A DNA stretch of 64,000 bases from Spiroplasma chinense. Its GTDB lineage: Bacteria; Bacillota_I; Bacilli_A; Mycoplasmatales; Mycoplasmataceae. Below the pieces are notes generated by a model that saw only the letters and a list, made by a program, of their open reading frames with translations, made no database searches and was not told the origin of the DNA. The stretch is from assembly GCF_008086545.1 (NCBI RefSeq), contig NZ_CP043026.1:682001-746000 (forward strand), in the 5' to 3' direction. Both the position numbers and the translations under genes were made by a program. Of the stretch, positions 54,444 to 64,000 are shown piece by piece. Position 1 is the stretch's first letter; the number at the start of each line of letters is the position of its first letter.

Positions 54444-55448
54444 ATGAAAAAAATGATAGCAGGAGTATTTGGTGCTGGAAGAATTGGAAAATTTCACGTT
54501 GAAAATTTATTACAATATGATAACGTTGAAGTTAAAACAATTTGTGATGTTCAACTAGACCATTTAATAGAATGAAATAAAGATAAAAACATTTTTCTTA
54601 CAAAAAACGAAGATGATATTTTTGATGATAAAGAAATAAATGCAATATTTATTTTCTCTTCAACAGATCAACATATTTCTCAGCTAATAAAAGCAACTCA
54701 AAATGTTGATTATATTTTTATGGAAAAACCAATCAGTAAATCTATTGATGCAACTTTAGAAGCTTGAGAAATTGTAAAAAGCAAATCTAAAACTATTCAA
54801 CTTGGATTTAACAGAAGGTTTGATCCAAACTTTAAAAAAGTTAAAGAAGCAAGAGTAAAAGAAACAATAGGAGTACCTCACGTTCTAAAAATTACTTCAC
54901 GTGATCCAGAGCCTCCAGGAATAGATTATGTTAAAGTTTCTGGTGGAATATTTATGGACATGGCAATACACGACTTTGATATGAGTAGATATATTGTAGG
55001 TTCTGATGTAGAAGAAGTATTTGTAATGGGAGATGCTCTGGTAAATCCAAAAATTAAAGAAGCTGGAGATATTGATACAGCCATTATTCAATTGAAATTT
55101 GCTAACAATGCATTGGGTGTAATTGATATTTCAAGAGAAGCTGTTTATGGATACGACCAAAGATTAGAATTATTTGGAAGTAAAGGAGCAATAATTGCAG
55201 ATAACAAAGTTGAAACTTCAACTAAGTTACTTACAAAAGATTGCTCTTGTGTAGATAATCCACTTCACTTCTTTATTGAAAGATATATTGATGCTTACAA
55301 AAACGAATATGAAACATTCATTGAAGCATTTATGAACAACGATAATGTTATTTGTTCATTTGAAGATGGATTAAAAGCAGAATTAATTGCAGAAGCATGT
55401 AAAAAATCATATGAAACAAAAACAGTTGTAAAGGTTAGGGGAATTTAA
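54444..55448 (+). CDS. iolG: myo-Inositol 2-dehydrogenase
   Basis: 334 residues. Gly-Val-Phe-Gly-Ala-Gly-Arg-Ile-Gly is the NAD-binding motif, Glu-Lys-Pro carries the catalytic Lys, and Asp-Met-Ala-Ile-His-Asp-Phe-Asp-Met-Ser-Arg contains the Asp and His of inositol dehydrogenases. It oxidises myo-inositol to scyllo-inosose, the first step. AGAAAGGAA lies upstream. Compare the second Gfo/Idh/MocA protein at 28214, which lacks this last motif. Confidence 0.95.
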
Positions 55449-55449
55449 T

Positions 55450-56349
55450 ATGTTTAAAAAAGAAGACATTAAAATTGGAGTTGCTCCAATTGCTTGAACA
55501 AACGATGACCTTCCAGAACTTGGCGGAGAAACTCCATTTGAAACTTGTATAAGTGAAATGGCAGAAGCCGGTTATGAAGGTTGTGAAGTTGGAAATAAAT
55601 ATCCAAAAGATCCAAAAGTTTTAAAAGAAGTATTAGCAGAAAAAGGATTACAAGTATGTAATGCATGACTAAGTACTTTCTTTACTGAAGGAAAAATACA
55701 AGAAACAATTGATGACTTTATTAAACATAGAGATTTTCTTTATGAACTTGGAGCAAAAGTTATTGGAGTATGTGAACAAGGTAAATCAATTCAAGGATTA
55801 GACAAAAAGTTATTTAAAGACAAACCATACTTTACAGAACAAGAATGAAGTTGATTGTTTGAAGGTATGAATAAAATTGCAGAACTAGCTGAAGAAAAAG
55901 GAATGAAAGTTTGTTTCCATGAACACAATGGAACAGGTGTACAAACTAACGAAGAAACAATTAAGTTAATGGAAAATACTAATGACAATGTTTACTTACT
56001 ATTAGATACAGGACATGTATTTTATAGTGAAGGAACTCAAGAAGCATTAGAATTCTTAACAAAAAAATATGCAAAAAGAATTGTACACGTTCATTTAAAA
56101 GATGTTGATATGAAAGTTAGACAAGAAGTAATTGATAACGAATTAAGTTTCCTTGATGGTGTTAAAAAAAATATGTTTGTAGTTCCAGGAAAAGGAAGTA
56201 TAGATTTCGAACCTATATTTAAAATTTTATCTGAAGCAGGTTATAAAGGTTGATTCTTAGTTGAAGCTGAAGGAGATCCTTCAATTAATAACCCACTTGA
56301 AAATGCAAAATTTGCAAGACAATTTATTAAAGAAAAAATAGGATTATAG
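55450..56349 (+). CDS. iolE: Inosose dehydratase
   Basis: 299 residues, TIM-barrel sugar isomerase/epimerase fold. Ile-Gly-Val-Ala-Pro-Ile-Ala-Trp-Thr-Asn-Asp-Asp is the typical IolE opening. Phe-His-Glu-His-Asn-Gly-Thr, Leu-Asp-Thr-Gly-His and His-Val-His-Leu-Lys-Asp supply metal-binding residues. It dehydrates scyllo-inosose. The gene starts one base after iolG; its stop codon overlaps the ribosome site of iolA. Trp codons are TGA. Confidence 0.96.
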
Positions 56350-56360
56350 AGGTAAAACTT

Positions 56361-57881
56361 TTGAAAGATAACTATTTAACTTTAGAAATAAAAAATCTTC
56401 AGGAAAAATATAAGAACGGAATCTTAAACTTTACAAACAACATGTTTATGTCAAACGATAACAAAAAAACTTTACCAGTTTACTGCCCTTTAAATGGTGA
56501 GGTGCTATCTGAAGTAACAGATAGTGATGAAAAAGACTTAGAAGAAATTGTTTTTGCAATTGAACAAAAACAAAAAATTTGAGAAGGCTATACTTTCAAA
56601 AAAAGAGCAGACATAGTTTACAAATATAGAAATATTTTAATTGATAACATTGATGAACTTTCAATGTCTATTCACTTAGAAAATGGAAAATGTTTAGCAG
56701 ATGCAAAAGCAGAAGTTTTGAAATCAATTGAAACAGTTGAGTTTGCATGTTCAATGCCAAACATTATTGCGGGAAGACTTGAAGAAGTTTCTACTAATGT
56801 GTGGGCAATGGATGAGGCAAGACCTTTAGGAATTGTTTCATCAATTACACCATTCAACTTCCCTGCAATGGTTCCACATTGAACAATTGCACAAGCAATT
56901 GTTCTTGGAAACTCAATGATTTTAAAACCATCAGAACAAACTCCAATTACTTCTCAGTTAATTGCGAAATATTGAAAACAAGCAGGGCTTCCTGATGGAG
57001 TATTCAACTTAGTAAATGGTGGAACAAAAATTGTTCAAGCCATTTGTGACAACCCAAAAATTAAAGCGGTTTCATTTGTTGGATCTACAAAAGTTGCAGA
57101 AATTGTTTATAAAAGAGCTAGTGGTAATTTAAAAAGAGCATTAACATTAGGTGGTGCTAAAAACTTTATCACTGTTCTTCCAGACAGTCCTGTAAATTCT
57201 ACTGTAAGAGATTTAATCTCTTCAGCTTATGGAATGGTTGGACAACGTTGTATGGCAGCAAGTGTAATTATTGCAGTAGATGATTTTAAAATTAAAGATA
57301 AATTAGTAGAAGAACTAAACAACATGTCTGTAAGACCAAATGCTGATTTTACAGAAGGACTTTCACCAGTTTCAAGTTTAGCTGGTGTTGAAAACATTAA
57401 AAAATATATAGACTTTGCAAAAGATAGCGGAGCAAAAATTTTAGTTAATGGTTTAGACTTCAAACCTGAAAAAGAATTTGAAAATGGTTACTACTTAGGA
57501 CCAACTTTAATTGATTGAAGAGGGTGTGAAGACAAAATGTCACCAGACGAAATCTTTGGACCTGTTTTGGAAATAGTGGGAGCAAGTAATTTAGAAGAAG
57601 CTATAAAAATTCAAAACAATTCTCCTTATGGAAATGCAGCATCAATATTTACAGGTAAAGGACTTGAAGCTTTCGAAGCTATCAAACACTTTAAAGCAGG
57701 GATGTTAGGAATAAATATTGGTGTACCAGTTCCAAGAGAACCAATGTCATTTGGTGGAATAAAACTTTCAAAATTTGGATTTGGAGATATTACAGGTCCA
57801 AGTGCAAATCAATTTTGAACCGATCTTGTAAAAGTTACAATGAAATGAAATCCAGAATCTAAAAAGGATTGACTAAGTTAG
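56361..57881 (+). CDS. iolA: Methylmalonate-semialdehyde dehydrogenase (acylating)
   Basis: 506 residues. The start is TTG 56361: AGAGG (56348-56352, overlapping the iolE stop) is eight bases upstream, while the next Met is 27 codons downstream. Pro-Phe-Asn-Phe-Pro-Ala-Met-Val-Pro, Lys-Pro-Ser-Glu-Gln and Gly-Gln-Arg-Cys297-Met-Ala (catalytic Cys) define this CoA-acylating aldehyde dehydrogenase. It converts malonate semialdehyde to acetyl-CoA and CO2 with NAD, ending the iol path. One conserved Trp is the rarer TGG. Confidence 0.95.
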
Positions 57882-57889
57882 GTGAAATT

Positions 57890-58918
57890 ATGAGTTTAAA
57901 AATTAATAAAAATAAAAAAATTGATGTATCAGTAATTGGTAGAGTCACAATAGATTTTAATCCAACAGATTATTATAATACTTTAGATAAAAATAAAAAC
58001 TTTAATATGTATCTTGGCGGAAGTGCTGGCAATATTGTTGTAGGACTTTTAAGATACAAACGAAATGTAAATTTTATTTCAAGAATTTCAAATGATCAAT
58101 TTGGAACATTTATAAAAAATTATTATATAAATGAAGGATTAGATATTGGACAACTTCAAATTGATAATGAATTAAAAACAGGTTTAACTTTTACTGAAAT
58201 GTTAAATGACAAACAATCAAACATTTTAATGTATAGAGAAGCTGTAGCAGATTTAAATATTCAATTTAATGAAATTAATTATGAAAACATAAGAGAAAGT
58301 AAACTAACTTTAATATCTGGAGTTTCACTTGCAAAAGACCCAGCAAGAAAATCTTGTTTAGAGGTTGCAAAAATTGCAAGCGACAATGATTCTGTAGTAG
58401 TATTTGATCTAGACTATAGACCTTATACTTGAAAAAACAGAGAAGAAATTCACAACACTTATAAAAAAGTTGCAAGAATTTCAAAAATTTTAATTGGTAG
58501 TGAGGAAGAATTTAATTTCCTTTTAGAACGAGATGCACAATCAGACAAAGATTATGAAAATTTATTTAGAGATCTATTCAAAAACAACAGTGCAGAAATA
58601 ATAGTTCTTAAAAAAGGTTCAAAAGGTTCTACCTTATACACAAAAGACAAAAAAATTAATATAGGTATAGCGATTGTAAAATTATTGAAAGGATTTGGTG
58701 GGGGAGATGCTTACATGAGTGCCTTTCTAAATTCTTTACTTAATGATGAGAATAATTTAAAAGAAGCGTTGCATAATGCAACATGTGCTGCATCAATGGT
58801 TGTATCACACTTGAGTTCAAGTGAAGGATTACCAACACAAGAAAATTTAGAACATTTTAAAACATCTGCAGTTATGAGTAGTGAAGCTAGTGAAATGAGT
58901 TGAGAAATAGATGAGTAA
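57890..58918 (+). CDS. iolC: 5-dehydro-2-deoxygluconokinase
   Basis: 342 residues, PfkB/ribokinase family. Gly-Arg-Val-Thr-Ile-Asp near the start and Leu-Gly-Gly-Ser-Ala-Gly-Asn are the substrate signature; Gly-Phe-Gly-Gly-Gly-Asp-Ala-Tyr is the C-terminal catalytic motif with Asp (usually Gly-Ala-Gly-Asp). It phosphorylates 2-deoxy-5-keto-gluconate. The start at 57890 follows TAGGTGA and lies eight bases after the iolA stop. Its end overlaps the ABC ATPase gene by eight bases, linking the path to the transporter. Confidence 0.94.
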
Positions 58919-60431
58919 CTTAGTCAATGAAAGAATTAAAGATACACCTATATTAGAATTAAAAAATATCTCAAAAAGTTTTGGACCAGTTAGGGCATTG
59001 AACGAAGTTAATCTTCGACTATTCCCAGGAAAAGTCACTGCTGTAATTGGTGAAAACGGTGCAGGAAAATCAACTTTAATGAATATAATTTCTGGAGTTC
59101 ATAAAAAAACAAATGGACAAATGTTTTTAAACAATTACATTTATGAACCCAAAAGCATTAAACATGCAGAAAAAATGGGAATTTCAATAATTCACCAAGA
59201 ATTATTAACAATTCCTTACATGACAGTTATGGACAATATTTTCCTAGGCAGTGAAATTTACACAATTTTTGGATCTATAAATTATTCAAAACAAGCATCT
59301 GTTATTAGAGATACTTTTAACAGATTGGGAGTTGGCATAGAACCTCACAAATTAATTGGTGAATTAACAGTTGCCGAACAACAGATGGTAGAAATTGCCA
59401 AAGCTATTATAAAAAAATCAAACGTTATTTTAATGGATGAACCAACAAGCTCTTTGAGTGAAAAAGAAACCGCTTCGTTATTCAAAACAATTCATAGATT
59501 GAAAAATGAAAATATTGCAATTGCATATATATCACATAGACTACAAGAGTTACCTGAAATCAGTGACTACTTAACTATAATTCGTGATGGACAATATATG
59601 GGTGAATATATTTTAGGAGATATCGATGAAGAAGAAATGATAAATAAAATGGTTGGTAGAGAAATTAAAGAAAGATATCCAGCAAAATTTGAATCAGAAA
59701 ATAAAGTTGAAATCTTGAAAATAAAAAATTGAGGAAATGATTATTCAAAAAATATTAATTTCTCAATTAATTCTGGAGAAATTCTTGGATTTTCAGGATT
59801 AATAGGAGCTGGAAGAAGTGAATTATTTAAATCAATTGTTGGTGAAATTAAAAAAAATTCGGGAAATATTTTTATGAATGATAAAGTTAAAAAAATTAGA
59901 AACACAAATTCAGCAATTAAAAACGGTATTTACTATGTAACAGAAGATAGAAAAGTAGAAGGTTTAATTATTGAACAGACAATTAAGTTTAATATTTCCT
60001 TATCGTCTTTGAGTGGAATTCAAAATAAACTAACAAGAAGTATTTCGACTTTAAAAGAAAATAGAAAAGTTTATGAACTATTTAAAGAGACTACAATTAA
60101 AGCACCAAACTTTAATTATAGAATTAACCAACTTTCTGGTGGTAATCAGCAAAAAGTTCTTATTGCAAAATCATTAATGTCAAATCCATCTATTTTAATA
60201 CTGGATGAACCTACTCGTGGAGTAGATGTTGGTGCTAGACGTGAAATATATGATTTAATTTCAAAAATGAAAAAAGAACATAACACAGCCATAGTAATAA
60301 TTTCATCAGACTTACCAGAAATAATTGGTTTATGTGATCGAGTTTTAGTCATGAAAGATGGACAAATCACAAAAGAAATAATAGATAAAAAAGATTTTAC
60401 GCAAGACGAAATAATCAAATATGCAATTTAA
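58911..60431 (+). CDS. Sugar-type ABC transporter, double ATP-binding subunit
   Basis: 506 residues with two ATPase domains, as in RbsA/MglA. Domain 1: Gly-Glu-Asn-Gly-Ala-Gly-Lys-Ser-Thr (Walker A) and Leu-Met-Asp-Glu-Pro-Thr. Domain 2 has the usual degenerate Walker A Gly-Leu-Ile-Gly-Ala-Gly-Arg-Ser, with Leu-Ser-Gly-Gly-Asn-Gln-Gln-Lys and Leu-Asp-Glu-Pro-Thr-Arg-Gly-Val-Asp-Val-Gly. It energises import on the cytoplasmic face. Position inside the iol operon suggests inositol as substrate. Confidence 0.94.
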
Positions 60432-60440
60432 GGAGGAAAT

Positions 60441-62186
60441 ATGAAAAACTATAATTCAAGTCAGGATATATTAAAAAAGCAAATCCAAGATAAATACATT
60501 AAAGAAGAAAATGTAATTTTATCTAACCTTGAAGAAAAAACAGAAAAATTATATGATTCAGTTTTTTTCATAGGTAGAATAAGAGACATTAAACTAAGCA
60601 AATATAACGAAAAAATAGATTTAATAGAAGCTGATTTCTTAAAATCAAAAAATAAGTTGAAGTTTAATCTTGGAGTTCAAAAAATTTCAAAACAAGAATA
60701 TGATCAAAAAATCTCTAATCTTGAAAATGAATTTAATACTGTTAAAAAAGAAAAAGAAAAAATTCTTATAGACAAAAAAGAAAAATATAAAGAAAAAATT
60801 GAAAATTTAATTAAAGAGAAATCTTTAGCTAATAAGGAAAAAATTAAAGAATTAACTTTAATTTCTGAAAAAAAAATTGAAGAATTAAAAAAATACTTTT
60901 CTGAATTAGAAGAAAAGGTTATTGAAAAAAATATTGATAAATTAGCTATTATTGACGAAAAGAAAAATACAAGTTTAGAATCTAAAGTTCAAAATTACAA
61001 TAAGACAAAGCAACTAGAGATTTTAGAAACTCAAAAAGAAAATGGTTTAATTGATGAAGATTTTTATAAAGTTTCAAAAAATAAATTATCAAATCAAATT
61101 AGTACCAAAAGAGAAAAAATAATTTCAAAAAATACAATCTTTGATTTAGCAAATTATAGAATTCAAATTAAAATGGCTAAAATGTTTGGATATCAAACAA
61201 GAAAAAATGTAGGAAATGGTCTATTGAATTTGTTAAGTAAAAGTAAATTGATAATTATAATTATGATATTTTGTGTTATTGTTGGTTTTCAAAATCCATT
61301 CTTTTTCACACAAGCAACATGAGTTAATATTATTGCTCAAAACGTTGATCTAGGTTGTTTGGCCCTTGGTATGACAATAATTATTTTAACAGGTGGAATT
61401 GATCTGTCTGTAGGTTCAACAATGGCTATTGGGGGTTCAATAATTGCAAAATTTGCAATAAACGGTACAAATATGTGGATTTCTGTAGTGGTAACCATCA
61501 TATTCTCAATGTTTATAGGGATGATTTCTGGTCTATTTGTAGGTTATGTTAAACTACAACCATTCATAATAACTTTGGTTTTAATGATTGGTTTAAGAGG
61601 ATTTGCATACATATATTTAGAAAATAAAACAATTATACTAAGTGATTCTGCACTAAGTATATTGGTAAGTCAAAAATTATTTAACTTACCAATTGCTGTG
61701 TTTGTCTTCTTTGGGCTCGCGTTAGTATCCTATATAATAATGAGATTTTATAAATATGGTAGATACATTTATTCAGTTGGAGGAAACATTAATGCAGCGA
61801 GACTTTCTGGAATTAAAACCAGAGAAGTGTTAATGTCTTCATATATATTTGCAGGATTTTGTGTTTCAATCGGAACCATATTATATATGGCAAGAACAAA
61901 CATAATAACTCCAACAACTGGAAATCAATGGGAGTTAAATGCTATTTGTGCTGTTGCTCTTGGTGGAACTGCTTTAACTGGTGGTAGAGGTGGAATTTTT
62001 CAAACATTGATTGGATGACTAGTTTTAAGTATTCTTACAACTGCACTAATCATGGTTGGAATTAGTCCAAACTATCAACTTGTTATTAAAGCATGTGTTA
62101 TCTTATTAGCTGTACTATCAGATAAAAATATTAATATCGTTCAAAAAACAAAACAATATATAAATCAAATTAGATATTCTATTTAA
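60441..62186 (+). CDS. ABC transporter permease with large N-terminal coiled-coil extension
   Basis: 581 residues, against about 320 for ordinary RbsC permeases. Residues 1 to about 265 are a soluble, highly charged Lys/Glu coiled coil. The permease begins near 270 (Leu-Ile-Ile-Ile-Ile-Met) and carries the family landmarks Leu-Thr-Gly-Gly-Ile-Asp-Leu-Ser-Val-Gly, Gly-Gly-Asn-x-x-Ala-Ala-Arg-Leu-Ser-Gly and Ala-Leu-Gly-Gly-Thr-Ala-Leu-Thr-Gly-Gly. It forms the membrane channel for the iol ABC system. AAGGAGG precedes ATG 60441, and there is no stop or start at the junction, so it is a true fusion. Confidence 0.9.
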
Positions 62187-62200
62187 AGGAGAAAATCAAA

Positions 62201-63295
62201 ATGAAAAAATTAATGAGTATACTCGGGACAATTTCGGTTGTTGGATCAACAGTAACTGCTGTAGTTGCGTGTGGTGAAAAAGGTGATTTAATCACTTTTG
62301 TAACACCCGAAACTTCAAATGAATATTTTACAACTTTGGAAAATGCAGCAAAAAAATATGTTAGAAGTAAATATAAAAACATTTATAAAGTAGGGACAGC
62401 TCGTAGTAATAACGACGTTGCTGTAGAACAAACAAATTTAGAAACAGCAATTTCTTCAGGTTCAAAAGGAATTATGTTTGTTCCAGTTAAAACAGATGGT
62501 TCAGCAGGAGCTGAAAAAGTAGCTGCAAATGGAACAATTCCATTTGCAGCAGTTGATAGATTGTTGTCACCAGAAGCAGGTGTTAAAGTTGATTCATCAT
62601 TCTATACAGATGGTGCATTAGCAAGTGAATCAATGGCGCATGAACTATATGATGTAATGGTAGATGGTAGAGCAGATATCAAATATGGAGATCAAATCGA
62701 AACTATTTACATCAAAGGAGACGAATCTGCAGATAGTACAATAAGTAGACATAAAGGATTTATGATTGATGCTGTTTTTGATGAAAAAATGGTTGAAAAA
62801 GCAAAAGAAGCTGGAAATGATACTGTTAAAGTTGGAGATAATCTATTTGTCCTTCCAGAAGGTGTAAAACAAGCTTCTTGAGTGGGAACAGAAATGGAAC
62901 CGCCAAATGGAATGGCTCTTGTAAATGCAAATCCAGGTGATGTAGCAAAAGCTAAATTAGTAATTTCAATGAATGACCCTATGGCTGGAGGAGCTATGGA
63001 AGCTATTAAAGGTAATGCAACATTAAGTCCAATGCTTCAACCTAAATCAGGAGATAAAATTGGATTAATAGTTGTTGGATTTGATGCACAAGATTCTATA
63101 CGTAAACAAATTAATGAATGAGCTGAAAATAAAGCTAATGTTTTTGCAAGCGTTGCACAAAACCCAGTATTAATGGCTGAGAAAGCTGTTCAATTTATTA
63201 TTGATGAAATTGAAAATGATAGACCAAACAAAGATTCTGATAAAAAAGAACCTATAGATACAGAAAATATCATTGCAACAAAATTAACTACTTAA
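62201..63295 (+). CDS. Sugar-binding lipoprotein of the iol ABC transporter
   Basis: 364 residues. Lipobox Val-Val-Ala-Cys24 anchors it outside the membrane, the receptor form used by Gram-positive-type cells. The periplasmic-binding-protein family 1 fold is indicated by Ile-Ser-Ser-Gly-Ser-Lys-Gly-Ile-Met-Phe-Val-Pro, Pro-Phe-Ala-Ala-Val-Asp-Arg and Val-Gly-Phe-Asp-Ala-Gln, as in ribose/inositol-binding proteins. An AAAGGAG site precedes ATG 62201. Last gene of the operon; it probably binds inositol, inferred from context. Confidence 0.92.
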
Positions 63296-63314
63296 AAAAA
63301 TATTTAAAAAAAAA

Positions 63315-63341
63315 AAAATTAGTTGTCGTACAACTAATTTT
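63315..63341. terminator. Bidirectional terminator after the iol operon
   Basis: Arms AAAATTAGTTGT and ACAACTAATTTT around CGT, with A/T runs suiting both strands. It contains the stop codon of the converging regulator gene. Confidence 0.92.
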
Positions 63342-64000
63342 TTTCATTTCAACTATTTAAATTTTTTGTAGCTTCATCTAACTTATTCATAAAATCATCT
63401 GATGAAGATATTAGTAAATTAAGAATTATGTTATTAAAAATAGCTTGGCAAAATTGAGCTGAAACTATTGGAAAAGCATAATGTTCTTTACTTGAAACAG
63501 CATATTCAAAAACACATCTTGCTTTTGATAATTCATTACTATGATAATCTGAATTTTCGTTTGTAACCAAAATAAATTCACCATTCATTTTAATAACATT
63601 TTTTGCTAAAAATACAACTTCATGCGTTTTTCCTGAATTTGTGTAAAATACAAAAATAGTATCTTTAGGATCACAAAATTCTATAAAAATTAAAACTTCT
63701 TTTGTACTACCAAATATATATGAATTAAAACCTATTTTTCTCAAAGAATCTGATAACATTTTGGCAACACTGTGTGAATTTCCAATGCCAAAAAAAATGA
63801 TTGATTTTCTTGTCATAAAAATTTCACGAATAGTTTTAAAGGTATCTACATTATTTTTCTTTCTTGTCATTATCAAACCATATAAAGATTTTGCAAAAGT
63901 GTTATTTATTACTTCCTCAACATCATCTATTAAGTGGTTATCTTCAATATTTGTTAAGCTCTCCATTTCATAATCACTATATAATTTGGCTTGCATTTCT
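63334..64000 (-). CDS. RpiR-family regulator, SIS domain part (5' end outside the window)
   Basis: The visible 222 codons cover the linker and SIS (sugar isomerase) domain: Ile-Ile-Phe-Phe-Gly-Ile-Gly-Asn-Ser-His and, later, Phe-Tyr-Thr-Asn-Ser-Gly-Lys-Thr are the phosphosugar-binding strands. Full RpiR proteins have an N-terminal helix-turn-helix of about 75 residues, which must lie beyond 64000, so the Met at 63996 is probably internal. It converges on the iol operon and could be its regulator, sensing a phosphorylated intermediate such as the IolC product. Two TGA codons are read as Trp, one near the C-terminus. Confidence 0.85.

Overview
The window is AT-rich DNA from a wall-less mollicute that reads UGA as tryptophan. 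Nearly every large gene is interrupted by in-frame TGA exactly where a conserved Trp is expected, so genes below are joined across TGA. The lipoproteins (Met-Lys-Lys start, Val-Val-Ala-Cys-type lipobox at about residue 24), the rpsU/ruvAB and parE/parC groups and the general gene style point to the Entomoplasmatales (Mesoplasma/Entomoplasma/Spiroplasma). The species cannot be fixed from the sequence alone. No rRNA, tRNA, CRISPR array or intact insertion sequence was seen.

Layout. 1-2.3 kb: two minus-strand lipoproteins, the first cut by the window edge. 2.4-6.9 kb: oligoendopeptidase F, two unknown proteins, a nitroreductase. 7.0-8.7 kb: a frameshifted lipoprotein pseudogene and an intact lipoprotein. 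8.8-13.05 kb: three unknown genes in a row (Lys/Glu coiled coil, SEC-C-like zinc protein, KAP-like P-loop NTPase). 13.1-15.7 kb: a 61-residue zinc-ribbon protein, guaC, an azoreductase and udk. 15.8-25.2 kb: lipoprotein, parE, an unknown gene, parC, a small P-loop kinase and recD2. 25.2-32.1 kb: membrane protein, a nagA/membrane protein/oxidoreductase/deoC operon, and feoA-feoB. 32.2-36.5 kb: a large coiled-coil protein with a Val/Ile-Glu-Glu-Pro repeat, followed by a PTS EIIC transporter whose EIIB-like tail lacks the phosphorylated Cys. 36.6-42.1 kb: coaBC, a structured intergenic region, rpsU, a Lys/Ala-rich basic protein, ruvA-ruvB, an S66-peptidase homologue and a hypothetical. 42.2-48.2 kb: two overlapping lipoproteins, a possible exonuclease-fold protein, a beta-lactamase-fold hydrolase and a third lipoprotein. 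48.2-51.5 kb: an unusual leader, an APC amino-acid permease and malic enzyme. 51.6-64 kb: a complete-looking myo-inositol operon (iolB-D-G-E-A-C) running straight into its own sugar-type ABC transporter, facing an RpiR/SIS regulator.

How the genes work together. The iol operon should import inositol (lipoprotein receptor, fused permease, double ATPase) and convert it through IolG, E, D, B, C and A to acetyl-CoA plus a triose. No dedicated IolJ aldolase is visible. Malic enzyme just upstream also feeds pyruvate metabolism. NagA and DeoC feed sugars into glycolysis. guaC and udk are nucleotide salvage. parE/parC, recD2 and ruvAB are DNA maintenance. Most transcription units end in clear hairpin-plus-T terminators, several of which overlap the stop codon.

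The most unusual parts are the 48.2-48.6 kb leader (short ORF, hairpin and competing pairing element), the palindrome plus structured RNA region at 37.8-38.0 kb, the KAP-like/SEC-C gene group, the coiled-coil/permease fusion, and two enzyme homologues that have lost expected catalytic residues.
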